Below are positions 22,182-26,562 of a stretch of 26,562 bases of DNA, piece after piece. Location of the stretch: positions 24,798-51,359 of the forward strand of contig DANX01000027.1 in the NCBI GenBank assembly GCA_002502295.1, in the 5' to 3' direction. The notes under the pieces were generated by a model. That model was given only the letters and a program-made list of their open reading frames with translations, was not told the origin of the DNA and made no database searches. The translations under genes and the position numbers were made by a program. Origin of the DNA: Euryarchaeota archaeon UBA561 (GTDB taxonomy: Archaea; Thermoplasmatota; Poseidoniia; Poseidoniales; Poseidoniaceae). Each line of letters begins with the position of its first letter. The first letter of the stretch is position 1.

Positions 22182-23327
22182 TTAGCTGTTCATCAATTCT
22201 GTGACACGGTCAAGCGTTTCTGGGTGGTCCTCAAAGTGAGAAGCGAGCGACTCCAAACCTTTGGAAAGGCCGTCGGCAACACCGTATTTCGCATCGAGGG
22301 GATGCAATGTTCCGTCCATAACGGCCTTCCGAAAGTCATCGAGCGATGTCCACGTACTGGGTTCTCCAAACTTCGGATTCGGTGTAACGTGAATCACACC
22401 AAATTCCGGCAGCAAGATGTGTTCAACCAGTTCGTACACAGGTGATTCCGGGTCGTCGGGAGAGATGTAGGCCTTCTTCATCTTGGTTCGGATTTGTTTG
22501 GGCGTATCGTGGAGGAGCAGGGCACCGTGCGGGTCTGATTTGGACATCTTGTGGTCAAACGATTCCATTCGAGCGCCGGAGGTTTTGAGCGATGAGATGA
22601 TGGGCGTGTGGAGGCAAGTGGCCTTGTTCCATCCGTACTTAGAGGCAACGTCTCGCATGAACATGTGGGCTTTCCGCTGGTCCATCCCTCCAATCGCAAC
22701 ATCAATGTTCATTTCGAAAATATCCGCTGCTTGCATGGCTGGATAGTAGAATTTTGAGAGGTCATGGTCCGACGAGGCCTCGTCTCGCCCCATGATCGTG
22801 AACGTTTTGCGAACCATGGCCAACGTGGCGCCTTTCGAGCAGCGAAGAACGCGAGCCCAATACTCACTGGATTCCATCAACTCAGAGGCCCACTTGAATT
22901 GGAGCTCACCAGGACCATCGCCTTCCGGTGGGTAATCGAGCAGGGCACGAAACGTCTCTTGCATGTAAATTCCAGTCGTTTTGATGGCGTCCATGTCGCC
23001 GTTGAATTTGTCGTTCACCCATGCATGCCAGTCGGCAAGAAACACCATGACGTTGGTGTTGGCATCCAACATCCTTCGAAGCTGCAAAGCGAGGACCTTC
23101 CAACCAATGTGCGCCTTTCCGCTTGGCTCAAACCCAACATAACAACGTAATACACCGTCTCCTCCGTGAGATGTGTTGTTGTGCAGAGCGTCAATGAGGT
23201 GTTCGACGCCGACGACTTCCTCGACTTCGCCAACCATGGCATGCAGGCGATGTTTGGCAGGGTTTTCCAGGTCGCTGTAACCGTTCTTTGTGGCGAGCAA
23301 GGCCGTGATGTCTTGCTTGGGGGCCAT
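22182..23327 (-). CDS. tyrS: Tyrosyl-tRNA synthetase, archaeal type
   Basis: Charges tRNA-Tyr. The 381-aa protein has the class I motifs in archaeal/eukaryotic TyrRS context: CYVGFEPSGKAHIGW (a HIGH variant with Trp last), VFLADWHAWVNDKFNG, FYYPAMQAADIFEM, VAIGGMDQRKAHMFMRD and the KMSKS loop in HKMSKSDPHG. These patterns separate it from TrpRS, which shares the fold. It follows the DUF5611-like gene by 9 bases and is probably coupled to it. Its stop is 2 bases from the convergent MCM-like gene. Confidence 0.95.
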   Translation of the reverse strand: MAPKQDITALLATKNGYSDLENPAKHRLHAMVGEVEEVVGVEHLIDALHNNTSHGGDGVLRCYVGFEPSGKAHIGWKVLALQLRRMLDANTNVMVFLADWHAWVNDKFNGDMDAIKTTGIYMQETFRALLDYPPEGDGPGELQFKWASELMESSEYWARVLRCSKGATLAMVRKTFTIMGRDEASSDHDLSKFYYPAMQAADIFEMNIDVAIGGMDQRKAHMFMRDVASKYGWNKATCLHTPIISSLKTSGARMESFDHKMSKSDPHGALLLHDTPKQIRTKMKKAYISPDDPESPVYELVEHILLPEFGVIHVTPNPKFGEPSTWTSLDDFRKAVMDGTLHPLDAKYGVADGLSKGLESLASHFEDHPETLDRVTELMNS

Positions 23328-23336
23328 TGTACCGCC

Positions 23337-23861
23337 TCAGAACAATTTGTCAAGTTTTTTGACTTGAGTTTCGGACGGTGGCGTTCCGTTTTCAATCATG
23401 GCTTCCAAGGAAGCGATGAGTTCGTTCGCCTTGTCAATGGTATCTTGGTCAAGGTTCTTCATCAACTCCATGGATTTGTGAGCCATTTTGATGGCGGATT
23501 TAGCCTTTGAGAATTTTTTCGTTTCTTCTTTGGCTTTGTCTCCTCGTTGTTTGGCATTGTATCCTGTGGCCTCGTCAAGGAAACCAGACCAACGCTTTCG
23601 AGATTCCATTGCCTTTGATGGACCGTCCTCTGAATCGAGGAAATCAGCAAGATCGGCACCTTTCATCTGAGTGACCTCCACGGCCAATTTTCCGTTATTG
23701 TCGTAGGTTCCTTGGACCCGCACCAGGAGACCGTAAGAGCCGGTGAATTCGCCATCAGCATCAACGTTAATGTTTTCAAAATACCCAGTGGCAAGTTTGG
23801 CCAGACCGGCATTTCCACCCATTGATTTAATCAGGCCGCGCTTAACTGCAAATCGCTCCAT
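23337..23861 (-). CDS. Conserved archaeal protein resembling DUF5611, with helical extension
   Basis: 174 aa from ATG 23861. The opening MERFAVKRGLIKSMGGNAGLAKLATGYF and the later RKRWSGFLDEATGYNAKQRGDKAKEE recall the archaeal DUF5611 family (KRG near the start, a FLxxxTGYxAKxR block), which has no established function. I am moderately sure of this match. The carboxy-terminal third is lysine-rich and helical (KKFSKAKSAIKMAHKSMELMKNL). The frame is open to 23945, but a TATA-like CTTATGA (reverse complement of 23883-23889) is centred about 25 bases before 23861, fitting a leaderless start there. Upstream of tyrS by 9 bases. Confidence 0.7.
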   Translation of the reverse strand: MERFAVKRGLIKSMGGNAGLAKLATGYFENINVDADGEFTGSYGLLVRVQGTYDNNGKLAVEVTQMKGADLADFLDSEDGPSKAMESRKRWSGFLDEATGYNAKQRGDKAKEETKKFSKAKSAIKMAHKSMELMKNLDQDTIDKANELIASLEAMIENGTPPSETQVKKLDKLF

Positions 23862-23962
23862 GGACAGGGGAACGGCCTGCATCTCATAAGTCCACCGAAC
23901 CGATGGCTTGTGCGTGGTCAAACCATGGGAGATGTTTTGATGCAAGGTCGGCTCGGTGAGCC

Positions 23963-25138
23963 ATGCGTGGAATCCCTTGGCTTACCGTCGGCCTGGTTGT
24001 TCTACTGACCATGCCGCTAGCGTCGGCCGATATATTGACTCGAATTGATCTTGAAGACGGCGGCTCTCTCGGCGAGAGCGACTTGGGAATCACGGTGGGT
24101 GTGGTTTCCCCCGACGGTCAAGATGTCTTGATTGGTGGTCTAAACGGATACGCCCGACTGCTCTCTGCGGACGAAGCCGATAACCGAGCTCTTGATGTCG
24201 AATTGGTGACCGGACGAAATTCAACCATCCACGACATCGCATGGCATCCACGTGGCAACACCGCCCTTCTGGTCGGCGATGATGGCTTGGCCATGCGGTA
24301 CGACACATACGATCACAGCATCACCTTCGTGAACGGCACCTTTGGCGTGCTTGGTTTTGACCTTACATCGGTCGTCTGGAGACCCGCTGGAGACTTTGCT
24401 TACGTCGCTTCTTCAACCGGTGAGGTTTGGAAATTTGCCGAGCACACAGGCTTTGAACTGCTTGATAACCTGGGGGAAAGTGCCATCACCGACCTTGCAT
24501 GCCATCGAAATCGCAACGTGTGTGTTCTTGCTTCCGTTGACGAAGGCATGGCAGTGATTGACAAAGGTCACGCTGTGGGTTGGCTCGCCCAAACCGCATC
24601 CGATACATGGGTCGGTGTTGATTGCGCCAGTGGCATCCTCAATGAATGCGTTGGATTCGCCAGTGGGTTAACAACCAAAGTCATTCGACTCAATACCGAT
24701 GATGCTCGCCAATCCACGGTTGAGGCGGGCGTGCCTTGGGGGTTACCCAGCGGAGACTTTGTGGATGTATCTCGGGGAGACGACAGCACAAATCTCGTTC
24801 ATCTTGCACCGCTTGGTTTGGTACGCTACGCGCCAATGACCGGTGAAGCGTTCACCGTTCTTGTGCCCGAAGACGCCGCTGATTGGGATCCTATTCTTGC
24901 CGGTAGGGGGCTGTCGGTTGTCTGGGAGAACACCCGGCACAACGGATACATGATCACTGATTTCGGCAACATCATCAAATTTTCACCCGCTGTCGAAGAA
25001 GTAGAGATGAACATCATCGACGTGCTGGTGCTGGGAGCCGTGGCGATTTCAGTTCCGGGAGTCATCCTTGGTTTAGCCTACATGAACAGCCCATGGCTGC
25101 AGCGAAAGTACCGAGAATTACGCTTTGGAAAGAAATGA
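23963..25138 (+). CDS. Secreted, membrane-anchored beta-propeller protein
   Basis: 391 aa. A signal peptide is evident at residues 1-23 (hydrophobic WLTVGLVVLLTMPLASA). The body has propeller-like repeats (VVSPDGQDVLIGGLNGYARLL, IAWHPRGNTALLVGDDGLAMRYD, VVWRPAGDFAYVASSTGEVWKF, ITDLACHRNRNVCVLAS) in the WD40/YVTN style. A carboxy-terminal membrane helix (VLVLGAVAISVPGVILGLAY) is followed by a basic tail (RKYRELRFGKK), so the propeller faces outside. It resembles the protein at 3712-4917 in layout. Divergent from the DUF5611-like gene. Function unknown; propellers of this kind often bind partners rather than catalyse. Confidence 0.78.
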   Translation: MRGIPWLTVGLVVLLTMPLASADILTRIDLEDGGSLGESDLGITVGVVSPDGQDVLIGGLNGYARLLSADEADNRALDVELVTGRNSTIHDIAWHPRGNTALLVGDDGLAMRYDTYDHSITFVNGTFGVLGFDLTSVVWRPAGDFAYVASSTGEVWKFAEHTGFELLDNLGESAITDLACHRNRNVCVLASVDEGMAVIDKGHAVGWLAQTASDTWVGVDCASGILNECVGFASGLTTKVIRLNTDDARQSTVEAGVPWGLPSGDFVDVSRGDDSTNLVHLAPLGLVRYAPMTGEAFTVLVPEDAADWDPILAGRGLSVVWENTRHNGYMITDFGNIIKFSPAVEEVEMNIIDVLVLGAVAISVPGVILGLAYMNSPWLQRKYRELRFGKK

Positions 25139-25210
25139 CATTCTGGTTTCTATCACATTGAGGGACATGTTGATGAAGCACCCGCGTGGCCATGCACATG
25201 AGGGTATCTT

Positions 25211-26386
25211 ATGGAGCCGTTTGAAGGACTCGATTTTTACGATGTTGAAAGCCTGCTAACCGAAGAAGAAATCATGGTCAGAGACATGGTTCGGGCATGG
25301 GTGGATGAAGCGGTCATCCCCAACATTGAACACGCTTGCGAAAAGGGTATTTTTCCCGATGAATGGCGGGTGGCCCTCGGCGAAATGGGTGTGCTCGGTG
25401 CTCCGTTGAAGGGCTATGGCTGTCCTGGACTTTCCTACGTCGCTTACGGCCTGATTTGTCAAGAGCTCGAACGAGGAGATAGCGGACTTCGTTCCTTTGC
25501 CTCGGTCCAAGGTTCGTTGGCCATGTACCCGATCTGGGATTTCGGCACTGAAGAGCAAAAAGAAACCTACCTTCCAAAACTCGCTTCTGGGGAATGGGTC
25601 GGCTGTTTTGGATTGACCGAACCGGATTACGGATCGAACCCCGGCGACATGGTAACCAAAGCCGAGGACAAAGGAGACCATTACCTCTTGAACGGAGCGA
25701 AAATGTGGATTACCAACGGAACCATTGCAGACGTTGCGGTTGTTTGGGCCAAACTGGACGGCGTCATCCGCGGGTTCATCGTCGAAAAGAACGACGAAGG
25801 GTTTACTGCACCTGAAATGAAGGGGAAGCATTCCCTCAAAGCCAGCGTCACCAGCGAGTTGGTGTTCCAGGACTGTAAGATTCCCAAAGACCGCATGTTG
25901 CCGAATGTGAAAGGTCTACGTGGCCCGTTTTCCTGTTTGAACAACGCTCGTTATGGAATTTCATGGGGCGCGTTGGGTTCGGCCATGGCTTGCTTCCACA
26001 GCGCCAAGACCTATGCGCTCTCTCGAATTCAATTTGACCATCCAATCGCTTCCTACCAACTCGTGCAAAACAAACTTGCATGGATGCTTCGAGAAATCAC
26101 CAAAGGACAGCTTTTGGCGTATCATCTTGGAAAGAAAAAGGACGACGGCACGTGGTTCCCCGAACAGATCTCCTTGGCCAAGATGAACAACGTTGACATC
26201 GCTCTGGAGATCGCTCGTGTTTCAAGAGACATCCACGGTGCCAATGGCGTTCTTGACGAATACCCGGTGATGCGCCACATGGCAAATTTGGAGTCGGTAA
26301 AAACTTACGAAGGAACCCACGACATCCACAACCTCATTTTGGGCCGCTACATCACCGGCATCCAAGCCTTCACCCGCCAGGCGTGA
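25211..26386 (+). CDS. gcdH: Acyl-CoA dehydrogenase, probably glutaryl-CoA dehydrogenase
   Basis: FAD enzyme oxidising an acyl-CoA and handing electrons to ETF; glutaryl-CoA dehydrogenase also decarboxylates to crotonyl-CoA in lysine and tryptophan breakdown. The 391-aa sequence fits that subfamily: YGCPGLSYVAYGLICQELER, RSFASVQGSLAMYPI (Arg94-Ser95, as in the human mature enzyme), CFGLTEPDYGSNPGDM, and the catalytic Glu in TYEGTHDIHN (Glu367). A different acyl substrate is possible. The start at 25211 follows GAGGG. A thioesterase gene begins 6 bases downstream and etfBA lies 4 kb upstream. Confidence 0.93.
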   Translation: MEPFEGLDFYDVESLLTEEEIMVRDMVRAWVDEAVIPNIEHACEKGIFPDEWRVALGEMGVLGAPLKGYGCPGLSYVAYGLICQELERGDSGLRSFASVQGSLAMYPIWDFGTEEQKETYLPKLASGEWVGCFGLTEPDYGSNPGDMVTKAEDKGDHYLLNGAKMWITNGTIADVAVVWAKLDGVIRGFIVEKNDEGFTAPEMKGKHSLKASVTSELVFQDCKIPKDRMLPNVKGLRGPFSCLNNARYGISWGALGSAMACFHSAKTYALSRIQFDHPIASYQLVQNKLAWMLREITKGQLLAYHLGKKKDDGTWFPEQISLAKMNNVDIALEIARVSRDIHGANGVLDEYPVMRHMANLESVKTYEGTHDIHNLILGRYITGIQAFTRQA

Positions 26387-26392
26387 ACAAGG

Positions 26393-26562
26393 GTGTACCC
26401 GTACCATCGCCTTTTCGGTTTGGTTGTCCGCCACGTGCTCCGGCGTTCAGAACCCATTGAACCACTTGCAGAGCATGCGTGGCGTGTGCGCCCTGGCCTC
26501 GGCGACGTGGACATGTACCCGGAAGTCAACAACGGCCGGCATTTCGTGCTGTTCGATTTGGC
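26393..26562 (+). CDS. Hotdog-fold acyl-CoA thioesterase, start only (cut by window edge)
   Basis: Read directly from the sequence: GTG 26393 opens a frame with 56 complete codons to the window edge. The translation VYPYHRLFGLVVRHVL, then PLAEHAWRVRPGLGDVDM and YPEVNNGRHFVLFDL, matches the start of the THEM6/FadM-like thioesterases (MYPFxRL..., D-x-D-x-x-x-E-x-NNGR-x-x-x-x-x-DL). The TGA of the acyl-CoA dehydrogenase is in the same frame two codons upstream, so no earlier start is possible. The 6-base spacing implies one operon; it would hydrolyse acyl-CoA products. Confidence 0.75.
   Translation, partial: MYPYHRLFGLVVRHVLRRSEPIEPLAEHAWRVRPGLGDVDMYPEVNNGRHFVLFDL

Noticed and set aside
1..26562. 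Insertion sequences, integrases, prophage or plasmid genes
   Set aside because: None seen; gene order is compact and housekeeping, so this is not an obvious mobile island.

Overview
The window reads as a piece of chromosome from a planktonic euryarchaeon, most likely of the Marine Group II (Poseidoniales) / Thermoplasmatota type. The archaeal evidence is archaeal-type ribosomal proteins (L10e, L37e, L44e/eL42, S27e), aIF2-alpha, Nop10, ABCE1/RLI, a PAC2 protein, an archaeal-type TyrRS, TATA-like promoters and a tRNA-Ser gene without an encoded CCA. These sit beside bacterial-type genes (MutS-MutL, a gammaproteobacterial-looking PurF, ETF and an acyl-CoA dehydrogenase). The lineage is inferred from gene content; no rRNA is present to confirm it. 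The window is densely coding: no gap between genes exceeds about 140 bases.

Layout. 1-4917 (minus): a membrane protein, then mutS and mutL (mutL runs off the left edge; mutS/mutL overlap by 4 bases). 5051-11119 (plus): L10e, RLI/ABCE1, and two tandem paralogous Cas4/RecB-like nucleases fused to OB-fold regions. 11108-13812: a ubiquitin-like protein (minus), tRNA-Ser(CGA) (plus), and the conserved archaeal translation operon L44e - S27e - aIF2-alpha - Nop10 - PAC2 (minus). 13942-19513 (plus): two small membrane proteins, L37e (59 aa), PurF, a beta-propeller/PKD protein and a metallo-beta-lactamase-fold hydrolase. 19514-21187 (minus): etfB-etfA. 21328-22179 (plus): an MCM amino-terminal domain without its helicase. 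22182-23861 (minus): a DUF5611-like protein and TyrRS. 23963-26562 (plus): a secreted, membrane-anchored propeller, a glutaryl-CoA-dehydrogenase-like enzyme and the start of a hotdog thioesterase.

How it works together. Most genes serve translation (ribosomal proteins, initiation, recycling, tRNA, tRNA charging, H/ACA RNP) and genome maintenance (mismatch repair, nuclease pair, MCM-like protein). ETF and the acyl-CoA dehydrogenase form an electron-transfer module for acyl-CoA oxidation.

Most notable: the RLI/ABCE1 has lost four of the eight cysteines that ligate its two 4Fe-4S clusters, and eL42 has lost three of its four zinc cysteines, although both proteins are otherwise intact. Other highlights are the nuclease-OB pair, the orphan MCM amino-terminal protein, a hairpin that fills exactly the gap between S27e and aIF2-alpha and contains the ribosome binding site, and a bacterial-type purF in what looks like the standard archaeal L37e-purF position.
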